64,000 nt of DNA from Thiohalocapsa sp963698775 (lineage in GTDB: Bacteria; Pseudomonadota; Gammaproteobacteria; Chromatiales; Chromatiaceae): the NCBI GenBank assembly GCA_963698775.1, contig CAVOSE010000054.1:1-64000 (forward strand). The letters are read 5' to 3'. The notes beneath the pieces were generated by a model. It did no database searches and was not told the DNA's origin. It worked only from the letters and a program-made list of their open reading frames with translations. Below, in pieces: positions 11,013 to 20,166 of the stretch (positions are counted from its first letter, which is position 1; every line of letters starts with the position of its first letter). The translations under genes and the position numbers were made by a program.

Positions 11013-13559
11013 CTACGCCGCCCAGCGCAGGTGGTTGATCGCAAGGTCCAGCGTGAGGTCGAAGAACTTGTCCCGCTTCTCGATGAACAGATCCTTGTCG
11101 TAGCCCTCTTCGGGCAGGTACTCGTCCAGCACCGCGCCGACCTCATCGCGCACCTTCAGTCGGGTCTGGCTGTCCTTGTACCAGTCCTGCACCAAGACCT
11201 TCGGTGACTCCTCGGTCAGGCGCTGGAGCAAGGCCTTGGCGGCAAGGCGGACCCTCGGCTCATCGGCCTTGGAGAGCTTGTCCCGTCTGAGTAGGTCGTA
11301 GATCTCCAACTCGTCCTCGGTGAGGCCGAGGCGAATGTGGCGATCTTCCTCCTCCCGCAACTGTTGCGCGTAGGCGAGCAGCTCCTCGAAGTCGGCATCC
11401 ACCGTGTTGCTGCCGGCGTTGTAGGTATCGATGATCTGCTGCCACCGTTCGGCGAAATCCCGCCGTGTGCTGTTCTGCGCCATCATCTGGGCGAGCTTCT
11501 TCTCCAGGAAGGCCCGCAGGTCCGCGATCTCGATGCGCGGGTAGGTCACCGCCTTGAAGTCTTCCTTGAGCTTGTCGAAGTCGATCTTGCTGAGATCCCA
11601 GCTCATGCCCTTTTGGAGGATTCGGTAGGTTTCCTGCGCCTCCTTCACCTGGCCGAAGCCGTCCTCGACCACCACGCTCTCATCGAGCAGGTCGTTGATC
11701 TTCCGCACCGCGGTGTCCAGGTCCTGCTGCCCGACGATGCTGTCGATCACGCCCCGCAGGTACTGAAACGCCGCCACCGGCCGCACGACGGGTTTGCCGA
11801 GTACCTCTGGCTTACAGGCCTCGTACAGGCCGGTGATGGTGTTGGAGTAGACCCGGTAGACCTTGCGCAGGTCATCCTTGGCGAGCAGCGTGTCGGCCCA
11901 GCCGGCGAACAGGCCGACCTTACTGAACACGTCATCACCGCTCAGGGCTTGATCGATGTCGATCTCCTGCTCGGCGCAGAACACCTTGCCTTGGGCAACC
12001 GCGGCCTCCAGCAGGCCGAACAGTTCCTCCTTGTCCCTGATGGGCGGCTCGTCGTCGTCGCCCTGGCCGTAGTCCTTCACGGCCTTCTTCAGGCGGCCCA
12101 GCACGCCGTAGTAATCCACGACCTCGCCGCTGGTCTTGTCGATGCCGTTGATCTTGTGGGAGCTGACCCGGTTCGCCCGCGCAATGGTCTGCATCAGGCT
12201 GTGGTCCTTCTGCGGCTTGTCCAGGTACAGGGTCGAGACCGTCGGCGCATCGAAGCCCGTCAGCCACATGGCGCAGACGAAGACCAGCCGCAGCGGATCA
12301 TCGGGGTCCTTGAAACGATACTCCAGGTCATGCCCCTAGGCGTCGACTTCCTCTAGGCGCTTGCGGTGCGGGCGAATATCCAGGCCCTTGTCGTCGAACT
12401 TCTGTTCCTCGCCGGCCTCCTCCGTGATGACGACGGCCATCTTCACCTTGCGCATGGTCTCGACGATGCGCTTCAGGCGCCGTTTCTCCAGCTCGTCCTG
12501 CGTCGATTTGATGCGGCCGCGCAGCTTCTTCAGGTCTTCTTTCCAGATGCGCTGCACCTTGTCGTACATCTTCACCGCCGTGAACTTGTCCACGGTGATC
12601 ACCATGGCCTTGCCGAGATAGCCCCGGCGCGGAAAGTGCTCGACGATGTCCGCGGCGATGGTCTCCAGCCGGTCGTCCCGCACGATCACCGACAGCTCGC
12701 TGGCGAAGCGCTTCTCCAGCGCCTCCTGCTGGGTCTCGTCCAGGTTTTCGTCTTCGAGGATCTCGTTCTCGACGTAATCCAGCAACCTTGCCTTGGCGCA
12801 GACGCCGGCCAGAAAGCGCTCGACGCTCGTGCCCTGTTCCCGAATCTCCGCGCGCCGGATCTTTTCCTTTTCATCGTCCGGGCGTAACCAGTGGAAAAAG
12901 TGTTCCCACTCGGCGGTCATGCTACCGAAACGGGTCTCGATGCCGTTGGAGAGCGCGCACAGCACATTGGGCAGGAACAGCTGCGGAATGTAGTGCTTGT
13001 AGTTGGTCAGGTTGTCATCGAAGGCCGTGCGCAGCTTGATGTTGGAGTTCTTCAGCTCGATGAACAGCAGCGGCAGGCCATTCACATAGGGCAGCACGTC
13101 CGGGCGGCGGAAACCGGCCTTGGCGGTCGAGCCCGTGCTCTGAATCCATAGCTGGCTGACGGCGAGGAAGTGGTTCTTGCTCGGGTCGTTGAAGTCGATC
13201 ACCCGCACGCGTTCCCACCGGGTGCGGCCCTTGGCGTCCTTGAACTTGACCCGCACGCCGTCGCGGATCAGCCCGTCCAATTCCCGATTGGCCGCGACCA
13301 TGGACAGGGCCTTGCGGTGGTCGGCGAGCCGCGACACCGCAGCGATGATGCTCTTCTCTGGGATCGACGGATTGAGGCCAGCCAGCGCCGCCTTCATGTG
13401 CCCCGGCAGGATCACATCCCGCTTGTCGGTGCGCCCGGTGCCGTCGTTGAGGTCCGCCGGATCATCGGTGAAGGCGTTGTGGGCGTCGTACCCATGCACG
13501 AACTGCAAGCGTTGCAGCAGGGCCTGTTCGATCTCGTCCTCTGAGATGACATTCGGCAT
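11013..13559 (-). pseudogene. hsdR: Type I restriction subunit HsdR with in-frame stop and missing helicase motor
   Basis: HsdR is the translocase and nuclease subunit of type I restriction enzymes. The N-terminal nuclease domain is intact: RRPDVLPYVNG and FIELKNSN (Asp153 and Glu168-x-Lys170) form the PD-(D/E)xK site. At residue about 265, near 12764, the sequence jumps from LLDYVEN straight to EILEDENLDETQQ. In relatives these blocks are separated by about 200 residues carrying Walker A, the DEAH box and the rest of the first RecA domain, all absent here. A TAG at 12336-12338 then interrupts the same frame; the downstream part reads GHDLEYRFKDP, the helicase block CAMWLTGFDAPT and QTIARANRV, then the C-terminal domain to 11013. 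Deletion plus nonsense codon means no active restriction subunit. The nearby hsdM shows the same kind of central loss. Confidence 0.88.
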
Positions 13560-13618
13560 GGGTTACTTCTTCCGGAAGTAGATGAGCATTGGAGCGGATA
13601 GCCGCGGGTCCTGTCCCG

Positions 13619-13855
13619 TCACGGCTCGAACCTGTCATCCCGGTCGCGGTAATCCCGGTCCGCCTCGTCGCCGATATCCGCCAGCATGCCACGGGCCGCT
13701 TGCAGGCTCTGGCTCGGGATCAGCTCGATGATGTTTCCCCGCTGCACCAGCACTAACTGCTGCCCGGACTGGAGTTGCAGACTGTCGCGGATCACCTTCG
13801 GAATCGAGAGCTGGAACTTGCTGGAAAGCTTGGCCTGAATCGTCGGTTTTACTCG
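13619..13855 (-). CDS. AbrB/MazE-type antitoxin-like DNA-binding protein
   Basis: A short frame ends at a TGA at 13619 and reads as a SpoVT-AbrB swapped-hairpin domain: QAKLSSKFQLSIPKVIRDSL followed by LQSGQQLVLVQRGNIIELIP and an acidic tail with RGMLADIGDEAD. This is the usual layout of an AbrB antitoxin for a PIN toxin. The reading frame is closed upstream by a TAA without any ATG, GTG or TTG in a good place, so the start is unclear and may have been lost by a point change or indel. It lies 60 bp upstream of hsdR on the same strand, an odd place, and no partner toxin gene follows directly. Family assignment is good; function is doubtful. Confidence 0.65.
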   Translation of the reverse strand, partial: RVKPTIQAKLSSKFQLSIPKVIRDSLQLQSGQQLVLVQRGNIIELIPSQSLQAARGMLADIGDEADRDYRDRDDRFEP

Positions 13856-13898
13856 TTCCGTTTAGATGCCTAAATCGAAAAGCAAACGAGCGGACGGC

Positions 13899-14105
13899 TC
13901 AAACGGGCGCGCCGGCGTTGCGAAGGGCCATCGCTCGGGCGTCGAGCGCTTCCAACGAGGCCTCCTCGGGCAGGGATTGGCGCCACTCGGTGTAGTCGAA
14001 GGGCTCGCGCTGGATCAACGCGATAAAGCGCTCGGCCTCCACGTCGCCAAGGGCCTCGGCGAGGGCGAGCAGACCGCGGCTTCGAATCTCGGTGTCGGTG
14101 ATCAT
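13899..14105 (-). CDS. Small PIN-associated protein of unknown function
   Basis: A 68-aa protein starting at ATG 14105, which overlaps the TGA of the upstream PIN-type gene by four bases (ATGA). Its sequence (for example MITDTEIRSRGLLALAEALG, then ERFIALIQREPFDYTEWR) has no motif I can assign. I recall similar small proteins beside PIN-domain toxins, so an antitoxin or accessory role is an inference from position. The four-base overlap implies translational coupling to the PIN fragment. It is intact although its neighbour is truncated. Confidence 0.6.
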   Translation of the reverse strand: MITDTEIRSRGLLALAEALGDVEAERFIALIQREPFDYTEWRQSLPEEASLEALDARAMALRNAGAPV

Positions 14106-14383
14106 GGCGACATCTCCTGAATGAGCTGAATAGGGTCCAGGATGCGGACGGTTTCAATCTGGCCTGAGCGGTTGAGGATACCCTTGTCCGTGGTCAGAAA
14201 GGCATCGCATCGGGCCTCGATGGCGCAGGCGACGTGCAGGGCATCAAGCTGCTTCAGGCCGACCGATAGCAGATCCTTGCCCCGAGCCAGTATCGCCAGC
14301 GAGGACGAGCTTCGAATTCGATGGCTCGCATGGGTGGAAATCCTGGACGTTGTCGGCGTAGGGCGCGAGGGTTGGCAAACCAC
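14102..14383 (-). pseudogene. PIN-domain toxin, C-terminal fragment
   Basis: The last 55 or so residues are a typical PIN-nuclease C-terminal half: GLKQLDALHVACAIEARCDA followed by FLTTDKGILNR, which carries the family's acidic positions. Upstream of about 14290 the frame loses similarity, and another frame carries a likely piece of the same gene (EFEARPRW). No N-terminal strand with the first catalytic aspartate is present. A palindromic repeat lies just upstream at about 14401-14525. The simplest reading is that the 5' half was removed when that repeat and rearrangement came in. As it stands it should not make an active toxin. Confidence 0.6.
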
Positions 14384-14400
14384 CGTGCATCGCCCTCGGT

Positions 14401-14525
14401 CCCGCGCGCCAGCGCGGGAATGCAGTCCGGACGCTCCAGCATCCCGTCAGCCGGAGGCGACGCTGGAGCGTGGGAGGCAGGGTAGACTAGGTTTCCAAGC
14501 GGAGCTTGGCAACTAGCCGGACCAG
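14401..14525. repeat. Palindromic repeat inserted in a toxin-antitoxin locus
   Basis: About 125 bp contain two hairpin-forming segments: GGACGCTCCAGC paired with GACGCTGGAGCG, and CCAAGCGGAGCTTGG near the right end. The block sits exactly between the first five codons of one toxin-like gene (MKLLL, 14527-14541) and a truncated PIN gene. It therefore looks like an insertion or recombination scar. Elements with such paired GCTCCAGC arms are common in large environmental gammaproteobacterial genomes, which is recollection rather than something checked here. Confidence 0.55.
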
Positions 14526-14537
14526 TCAGCAGCAGCT

Positions 14538-14765
14538 TCATGCGGCGCGGATGTGCGAGATGCAGTGTTCGCGATCAGCGGCGAAGGCGAGACAGGCCAG
14601 GATGTCTTGCTCCACCAGCTCCGGGTACTCGTCCAGGATTTGCTCATGGGACATCCCGCTGGCGAGCCAGCCCAAGACGTCGTGAACGGTGATCCGCATT
14701 TGGCGAATACAGGGCCGTCCGCCCCGCTTGCCGGGCTCGATGGTGATCCGCGGTGATGAAGTCAT
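14538..14765 (-). CDS. DUF433 family antitoxin-like protein
   Basis: A 75-aa protein with the DUF433 pattern: ITIEPGKRGGRPCIRQMRIT, VHDVLGWLASGMS and LDEYPELVEQDILACLAFA. DUF433 proteins bind DNA through a winged-helix-like fold and usually pair with a DUF5615 PIN-like toxin encoded immediately downstream. Here the stop overlaps an ATG (14538-14541) that begins MKLLL, the standard DUF5615 opening, but the toxin is cut after five codons by a repeat. The start directly follows the hsdS stop, so it is probably read from the hsd transcript. An antitoxin left without its toxin is the best reading. Confidence 0.75.
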   Translation of the reverse strand: MTSSPRITIEPGKRGGRPCIRQMRITVHDVLGWLASGMSHEQILDEYPELVEQDILACLAFAADREHCISHIRAA

Positions 14766-15986
14766 GCTTGTGTCTCCAAGTCTTGGGCCGTCGGCGCGTC
14801 GTCGCGCATGCTCGGCGGGAACTGGATGTCGAGGTCTTCGACCGAGAGTTTGCCGGAGATTAGGCGGGGGAGGAGCAGGTCACGAGTCTGCGTGAGGTTC
14901 TCGACTTGAGCTTGTAGCTGGCTCTTCATCTCGAATATGGGCGAAGTCGCGCGATCAAACTGAGCGATAAGATCGTCCCCAGGGTGCAAGAATTCATTCG
15001 AGTAGGCTTGCTTTCTGTTGAGCCCAGGAACCGCCGCGTCGTTGTTGATGAAGTTCATCGTTCGGAGCAGGAAGAAAAGAAATGTTAGGGGCAGCTGGGA
15101 CAACACAAAGAAAACGGTGTCGATGGGAAAAAAGCCGCGATCTGAATAATATACAGACCCCACGTTTCCTTTTCTCCCGACGATAATGCCTTTGCCGTCC
15201 ACGAGCGCCTTCGTGTGAGTGCCAACGATACCGCCAGATCCATACACAAAAAAGGCCCAGGCTCTCGTTCAGACTCTTTTAGCGCTTTGCCATATGCGAG
15301 CTCTATGATGTTGCCAAGCCGTTGGATCTCCCATGACTCGGGAATGCCCTTGACGAACTTTGTGCTCTTGTGGCCAGGAAACTGCATGCGAATGAACCAT
15401 TCTCGGTAGAGTTCCTCGGCCATCTTTTCGAGCAGGGCGATGCGGCGCTTGTTGGTCTCGATCAGGTCGTCGTAGGCCGTCAGGATCGCGGCGATCTTGC
15501 GCTGAGCATCTGGGCTTGGAATCGGTATGCGAAATGCGCCAATTTGTTTCGCACTTATGTGAGGAACATTTACCCCAGTGACAATAGGCTGTAAATAGGC
15601 AGCGAAGTAACGACTGGATACAACTTGGCGCAGATACTACTATCCGTCCTTCGCTCGAATGCGCGCAACACGTTGTACCAGTGATGACTTTGGGTCATTT
15701 GGCTTGATGTAGGACCATTTAGTCCGGCTGTCACCCAGGGGCGATCCATCGCTAGGACGACGTCACCAACGGCTAGGTGGTACCTTGAGAATGACTCGTA
15801 CTCGTCGGCGGGCCAATGTTTCGCGTATTGCCAATCGATATAGCCTTGGTGGACATTCTCGCCCTTGACGAGAGGGATGTCTTGCGAGTTCTCTGTGAAT
15901 CGCTCACTCTTGAAAGCGAATCCGGGTTGAATGTCGGCGTGGGGCTAAAGCTTGTCGACCCAGTACTTCGAGATGTTGTAGGTCAT
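14762..15986 (-). pseudogene. hsdS: Type I restriction specificity subunit HsdS, frameshifted
   Basis: HsdS sets the DNA target of a type I enzyme through two target-recognition domains joined by conserved helices. The ATG at 15984-15986 overlaps the hsdM stop. A TAG after 12 codons (near 15947) and at least three frame changes interrupt it. Readable blocks are HADIQPGFAFKSERFTE, VVLAMDRPW, the conserved spacer AQRKIAAILTAYDDLIETN with KRRIALLEKMAEELYREWF, then the second domain with GKALKESERE and (after a shift near 15240) GIIVGRKGNVGSVYYSD. The C-terminal helix has NLTQTRDLLLPRLISGKL, ending at 14762. It lies in an operon with hsdM and is broken as written. Confidence 0.85.
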
Positions 15987-16811
15987 GATTCACCGAGAAG
16001 CGCGTCGAGGTTGCTATAAATGGTGTCGACTAGGTGCGTGGCTTCAAGGTCCAAGGTGCGCAATTGATCGCCAAGATCCGACAGGTCGCCGACAAACTCC
16101 TCCTCCGTCTTCCCATCCTCCTCGATCATCACCCCCACATACCGCCCCGGATTCAGCGAATAATCCTGCTCCTTGACCTCCTCGGGAGCGGCCAGCTTGC
16201 ACAGGCCGGTGACATCCTCATAGCGGCCCTCAGGGAAGCGCTCCTGTAGCCATCGGATGTGACCGAAGTAGCCCTCGGCGTTATTGACCTCGGCATGCAG
16301 GGCCTCAAGGGCGGTCTTGAGCTGTCGGGTGGCACGGTCGACGCTCTGGCGCCTGCCGTCGGCCTTGGCCTGCTCCGCGAGGGTCTTCTCGTGGCGGTGT
16401 ACGGCCTTGTCGACCTGTTTTAGGCAATCGTGCAGGCCGGTGAAGAAGGGGTCGTAGGTCGCCCGCAGGCGTTTTTGGGCCTGGTTCTTGGCATCCATTG
16501 CGGCGGGCGAGCCGCCGGCTGCGCCGTTCTCGGACAGATAGGCGCGAAAGGCGTGCTCCAGCGGGGCGAGGTCGGCCCAGATCTTCACCAGCGCGGTCGC
16601 GCCGCTTCTCGTGACGGGTGCCCTTGAGCTGCTCGAACTCGGCGTCGATGGCGTCCTCGTAGCGGCGGTAGTTGATGTCCGCGAACTTGAGGAAGATGAG
16701 CCCGAGCACCGGGGTGCTGTACTCCGTGGCCTTGAGGTCTGAGTTGGCATGCAGGTTGTCGGCGGCGGACCAGAGATCCTGTTCCAGTTGTTTGAGCTGA
16801 GCGCGAGTCAT
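15983..16811 (-). pseudogene. hsdM: Type I methyltransferase subunit HsdM lacking its catalytic core
   Basis: HsdM normally methylates adenine at the site chosen by HsdS. The N-terminal helical start is present (MTRAQLKQLEQDLWSAADNL at 16811, then YSTPVLGLIFLKFADINYRR), up to about residue 65. Near 16600 it changes frame and jumps to the C-terminal region: ALVKIWADLAPLEHAFRAYL and the characteristic DYSLNPGRYVGVMIEE. The whole S-adenosylmethionine-binding and NPPF catalytic region, about 350-400 residues in relatives, is absent. Only about 275 codons remain. No methylation activity is possible from this copy. Loss of methylation would normally be lethal if hsdR were active, so the matching loss in hsdR is consistent. 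Confidence 0.87.
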
Positions 16812-16934
16812 TAATAACGATTCAGTCCGTTCTGCGGTCGCTTTGTCGTCGTTGGATGACGGTTGTCTGCACGGCCAACCGATGTTGCCGCCCGACGGAG
16901 ATTTCACCACGAAGCGAACTTTCGTGTCGCAGCG

Positions 16935-16950
16935 CCATCTCGCGAGATGG
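16935..16950. other. 16-bp perfect palindrome between hsdM and rpmE
   Basis: CCATCTCGCGAGATGG is a perfect palindrome in the 274-bp divergent space between hsdM and rpmE. It could be an operator for either promoter, including a controller site for the hsd operon, or a chance hairpin. No controller (C) protein gene is present. Nothing else recognisable is in this space. Confidence 0.4.
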
Positions 16951-17085
16951 ACGTTCGTTTCACGCCCGGTTGAGCCGAGGAATCTCCACGTGGCCAGAAC
17001 TTCTTGCGGCATTGCCATCATCGAGATATATTTACGGGTTCAGCAGCATATTTTGGCCGCCCCGGCGGTAACAGAGGGTCTTCCG

Positions 17086-17286
17086 ATGAAAGAGGGTATC
17101 CATCCCGACTACAGCGACATCAAGGTGGTGTGCAGCTGCGGCAACGAATTCAAGACGCGCTCGACGATGGGGCAAGACCTCCAGGTCGAAGTCTGCTCGT
17201 CGTGCCATCCGTTCTACACCGGCAAGCAGAAAATCCTTGATACCGGCGGGCGCGTCGACAAGTTCCGCCGTCGTTACGGTCGCTAG
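17086..17286 (+). CDS. rpmE: Ribosomal protein L31, zinc-binding type
   Basis: A 66-aa L31 protein of the large ribosomal subunit. The start at 17086 gives MKEGIHPDYSDIKVVCSCGN and has AGAGGG about 8 bp upstream. Two cysteine pairs, CSC and CSSC (in VCSSCHPFYTGKQK), form the zinc site, so this is the C+ version that is normally replaced by a zinc-free paralogue under zinc starvation through Zur. No zinc-free paralogue is in the window. The frame could be extended upstream, but the added sequence has no family support. Confidence 0.97.
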   Translation: MKEGIHPDYSDIKVVCSCGNEFKTRSTMGQDLQVEVCSSCHPFYTGKQKILDTGGRVDKFRRRYGR

Positions 17287-17606
17287 GCGCGATCGACGAT
17301 CGTTCGGGCCGTGCAGCGGGTGGCGGAGGACGCCAGCGCACCCCAACGCCTGCAAGCCTGCGGCACTCACCAGACCAGTGTCGCCTGCGTAATGGTCAAT
17401 CTGGTGCGTGTCAGTCATTTGGAGGACGGGGCACGCCATTGTTGTCGGATGGCTCGCGTACTCCGGCATCGCGTGCGAATGCAAGTGCGTTTAAGCGTTT
17501 GCTCGCTGGCGTTGAGCAACTGGGCGGAGGTCTGTCGAAGCGCTCGCTCGCCAGCATCAACCTGAAACCGCTCTCCAAAGACCTCTGACACAGGAGCATT
17601 CGGCCC
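17287..17606. other. Intergenic stretch without recognised gene
   Basis: About 320 bp between rpmE and the FmdB-type gene. One frame is open over much of it, with a low-complexity serine/leucine-rich translation, but I recognise no family. No clear terminator stem with a T-run follows rpmE. The promoter and ribosome site (AGGAGC at about 17592) of the next gene lie at its right end. Confidence 0.4.
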
Positions 17607-18137
17607 ATGCCTGTCTACGAGTTCTACTGTCCCGACTGCCACGCGATCTACAACTTCTTTTCCCGCAAGGTCGATACCGAGACCATACCAGCCTGTCCGT
17701 CCTGCCAGCGCCTGCGGCTCCATCGCCAGGTGTCACCCTTTGCGATTTCCAAAGGGCGCGGTGAGCCAACGGGGGATGATGACGGCCTGCCCGCCGGAAT
17801 GGACGAAGAGAAGATGATGCGAGCGCTCGCGTCGATGGAGGGCGAATTCGCCGGCGTCGATGAAAACGACCCGAAGCAGGCCGCGCGGATGATGCGGCGG
17901 CTATTCGATGCTACCGGCCTGACGATTGGTGACGGCATGGCCGAGGCGATGCGCCGCATGGAGGCCGGAGAGGACCCTGATGCGATCGAGGCGGAGATGG
18001 GCGACCTGCTTGAGTCAGAAGACCCTTTCGCAGTCGGCGCCGGCGCCAAGCCGCGCGATCTCAAGGCCTTGCGGCGCGAACTGCTGCCGCCGCAGCGCGA
18101 CGACACCTGGTATCCACTGAAGCCGGAGCCAAACTAG
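17607..18137 (+). CDS. FmdB-type zinc ribbon protein
   Basis: A 176-aa cytosolic protein whose first 45 residues are an FmdB/CxxC_CxxC_SSSS zinc ribbon: MPVYEFYCPDCHAIYNFFSR, then PACPSCQRLRLHRQVS. The paired CPDC and CPSC motifs should bind one zinc. The remaining 130 residues are acidic and methionine-rich (ARMMRRLFDATGLTIGDG, MEAGEDPDAIEAEMGDLLES), probably a helical extension. The molecular role of this family is not established; the old link to formamidase regulation does not transfer. It has a good ribosome site (AGGAGC, 9 bp upstream) and stands alone. Confidence 0.85.
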   Translation: MPVYEFYCPDCHAIYNFFSRKVDTETIPACPSCQRLRLHRQVSPFAISKGRGEPTGDDDGLPAGMDEEKMMRALASMEGEFAGVDENDPKQAARMMRRLFDATGLTIGDGMAEAMRRMEAGEDPDAIEAEMGDLLESEDPFAVGAGAKPRDLKALRRELLPPQRDDTWYPLKPEPN

Positions 18138-18244
18138 CTCTAGCCCCGCCAATGAGCTGGGCCGTCAAGCTACACTGCTCGACTCGCTTCGTCGCACGGG
18201 AGCCTACCGCTTAGCTTTGAGACGTTGCTTTGAGGCGTTCGACC

Positions 18245-19195
18245 ATGCGCAGGTCTAGATCCACCGTTGCGCTCATCGCCGCAGTCCTGATCACGGGCTG
18301 CTCCAACCCGGCGCAACCGCTTGCGCTGGGGACGCTCGAGCGTGACCGCATTGCGCTCACGGCCACCGTCGCGCAAGTGATCGTCGCGCTACCGGTCGCC
18401 GAAGGCTCAGCAGTCACCAAAGGCACCTTGCTCGCTCGGCTCTACGACGGTCAGCAGCGCGCGGAGGTGGAGCGCGCCAATGCGCAGGTCGCACAGGCCG
18501 AGGCCACCCTCCAGCAGTTGCGTAATGGCGCGCGGCCCCAGGAGATCGCGGCGTCCAGGGCCCAGGTAGCGGCACGTAAGGCGGATCTGCGTGAAGCTCA
18601 GATCACCTACGACCGTAATCGCGAGTTGATCACGCGTAAGGCCGTGAGTCAGGCGGACGTGGATCGGACGCAGGCCCTGCGCGATGCCGCTCGCGCAGGG
18701 CTGGACGAGGCCAACGAGAACCTCGATGAATTGTTGGCCGGAACGCGTCCAGAGGAGATCGCCCATGCCGAGGCCGAGTTGAGTGCGGCCCAGGCCGAGT
18801 TGGCCTATCAGCAAGCGCTACTGGCAGAGCTCAGCATCGTCGCCACCCGCGACGGCGTGCTCGATAGTCTGCCCTGGAACCTGGGTGAGCGAGTCACCGC
18901 CGGCAGCCCGGTGGCGGTGCTGCTCGCCGGCAAGGCACCCTATGCCCGGGTTTACGTACCCGAGCCCTATCGGGTCGCGATCAACGAGGGCGATACGCTC
19001 AGGGTCCATGTCGATGGGCTCGACCAAACCTTTGACGGCACCGTGCGCTGGATCAGTTCCGACCCGGCCTTTACGCCTTACTACGCGTTGAATGCGAGCG
19101 ACCGCGCCCGGCTGATGTACCTGGCCGAGGTCGCCCTCCCGGACACCGCCGCCAACCTCCCGAACGGCGTGCCGGCGCAGGTCGAGATGCCGTGA
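18245..19195 (+). CDS. HlyD-family lipoprotein periplasmic adaptor of an ABC exporter
   Basis: A membrane fusion protein of the YbhG type, 316 aa. ATG 18245 is preferred over a TTG 15 bp upstream because GAGG lies 9 bp before it. The N-terminus MRRSRSTVALIAAVLITGC ends in a lipobox, with Cys as the expected lipidation site. Next come a biotinyl-lipoyl-like strand (ALPVAEGSAVTKGTLLARLY), a long alpha-helical hairpin rich in QAEA repeats with two RPxEIA turns (NGARPQEIAA, GTRPEEIAHAEAEL), and a barrel region (ELSIVATRDGVLDSLPWNLG). It overlaps the downstream ATPase gene by four bases. Together the three genes form a tripartite exporter needing a TolC-type outer-membrane channel from elsewhere. 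Confidence 0.9.
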   Translation: MRRSRSTVALIAAVLITGCSNPAQPLALGTLERDRIALTATVAQVIVALPVAEGSAVTKGTLLARLYDGQQRAEVERANAQVAQAEATLQQLRNGARPQEIAASRAQVAARKADLREAQITYDRNRELITRKAVSQADVDRTQALRDAARAGLDEANENLDELLAGTRPEEIAHAEAELSAAQAELAYQQALLAELSIVATRDGVLDSLPWNLGERVTAGSPVAVLLAGKAPYARVYVPEPYRVAINEGDTLRVHVDGLDQTFDGTVRWISSDPAFTPYYALNASDRARLMYLAEVALPDTAANLPNGVPAQVEMP

Positions 19196-20166
19196 CCGAA
19201 CCGGTCATCGAGGCGCGCGGGCTGACGCGCCGGTTCGGCGACGTGACTGCCGTCGACGGGCTCGATCTCACCGTCGAGCCGAGCACCATCTACGGCTTTC
19301 TCGGGCCCAACGGCTGCGGCAAGACGACCACTTTGCGGATGTTGACCGGGCTGCTGACGCCGTCTGCCGGCACGGTGACCGTGCTCGGCCACGAGCTCCC
19401 ACGCGACGCCGAGCGGCTCAAGCGCCGGATCGGCTATATGACCCAGCGGTTCTCACTCTATGACGACCTTACCGTGGCCGAGAATCTCGGCTTCGTCGCC
19501 GACATCTATGGCCTCGGGCATCGCATCGCGCGCCAGCGGATTGGCGCTTTGCTGTCGACCTATGCGCTCGAGCCGCTTCGCAACCGGCGTGCCGGACGCA
19601 TGAGCGGTGGCCAGCGCCAACGCCTGGCCTTGGCTGCGGCCACCATCCACGAGCCATCGCTGTTGTTCTTGGATGAGCCGACCTCGGCAGTCGACCCGGA
19701 GAACCGCCGCGACTTCTGGGAACGGCTGTTCGACCTGATCGACGCCGGCGCCACGATCCTGGTCTCGACGCACTACATGGACGAGGCCGAGCGCTGCCAT
19801 CGGCTCGCCATCCTTGAGGCTGGTCACAAGCGCGCCGATGGCTCGCCGGCTGAGTTGATGGCGGCCATGGGTGCCCTGGTGGTCGAGGTGGAGTCGCCGG
19901 ACTTGCGCGCCCTGAAACAGCAGCTCGCGGCGTTGCCGGAGGTGATCTCAGCCGCCCAGCTCGGCAGCCGGCTGCGGGTGCTGCTGACTGATCGCGTCAC
20001 CGACCCGATCGCCTGGCTGCGGGCGCAACCGCTGCGGCCCGTGCCGACGCGGCTGGAGCCCGTGCGTCCGAGTCTGGAAGACGTCTTTGTGACCAGCACC
20101 GGGCCCCGTGTTGGGAACAGCGCTGGCAGAGGTACTGGCGGTGACATCGCGAGCGGCCGAGCATGA
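19192..20166 (+). CDS. ABC exporter ATP-binding protein (YbhF/CcmA type)
   Basis: A 324-aa ABC ATPase starting at GTG 19192 inside the stop of the adaptor gene. Walker A GPNGCGKTTT is near residue 42, the Q-loop in YMTQRFSLYDDLTVAEN, the signature MSGGQRQRLALA near 138, Walker B LLFLDEPTSAVDP near 157 and the switch histidine in STHYMDEAERC. It carries a single nucleotide-binding domain, whereas E. coli YbhF has two, so it should act as a homodimer. The C-terminal 90 residues are the regulatory tail common in this subfamily. Substrate is unknown; drugs or lipids are typical of the family. Confidence 0.92.
   Translation: MTEPVIEARGLTRRFGDVTAVDGLDLTVEPSTIYGFLGPNGCGKTTTLRMLTGLLTPSAGTVTVLGHELPRDAERLKRRIGYMTQRFSLYDDLTVAENLGFVADIYGLGHRIARQRIGALLSTYALEPLRNRRAGRMSGGQRQRLALAAATIHEPSLLFLDEPTSAVDPENRRDFWERLFDLIDAGATILVSTHYMDEAERCHRLAILEAGHKRADGSPAELMAAMGALVVEVESPDLRALKQQLAALPEVISAAQLGSRLRVLLTDRVTDPIAWLRAQPLRPVPTRLEPVRPSLEDVFVTSTGPRVGNSAGRGTGGDIASGRA

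Noticed and set aside
12336..12338. Amber codon as a recoding site (pyrrolysine or suppressor)
   Set aside because: No supporting tRNA or context is seen, and the gene also lacks its helicase motor, so plain decay or error is more likely.
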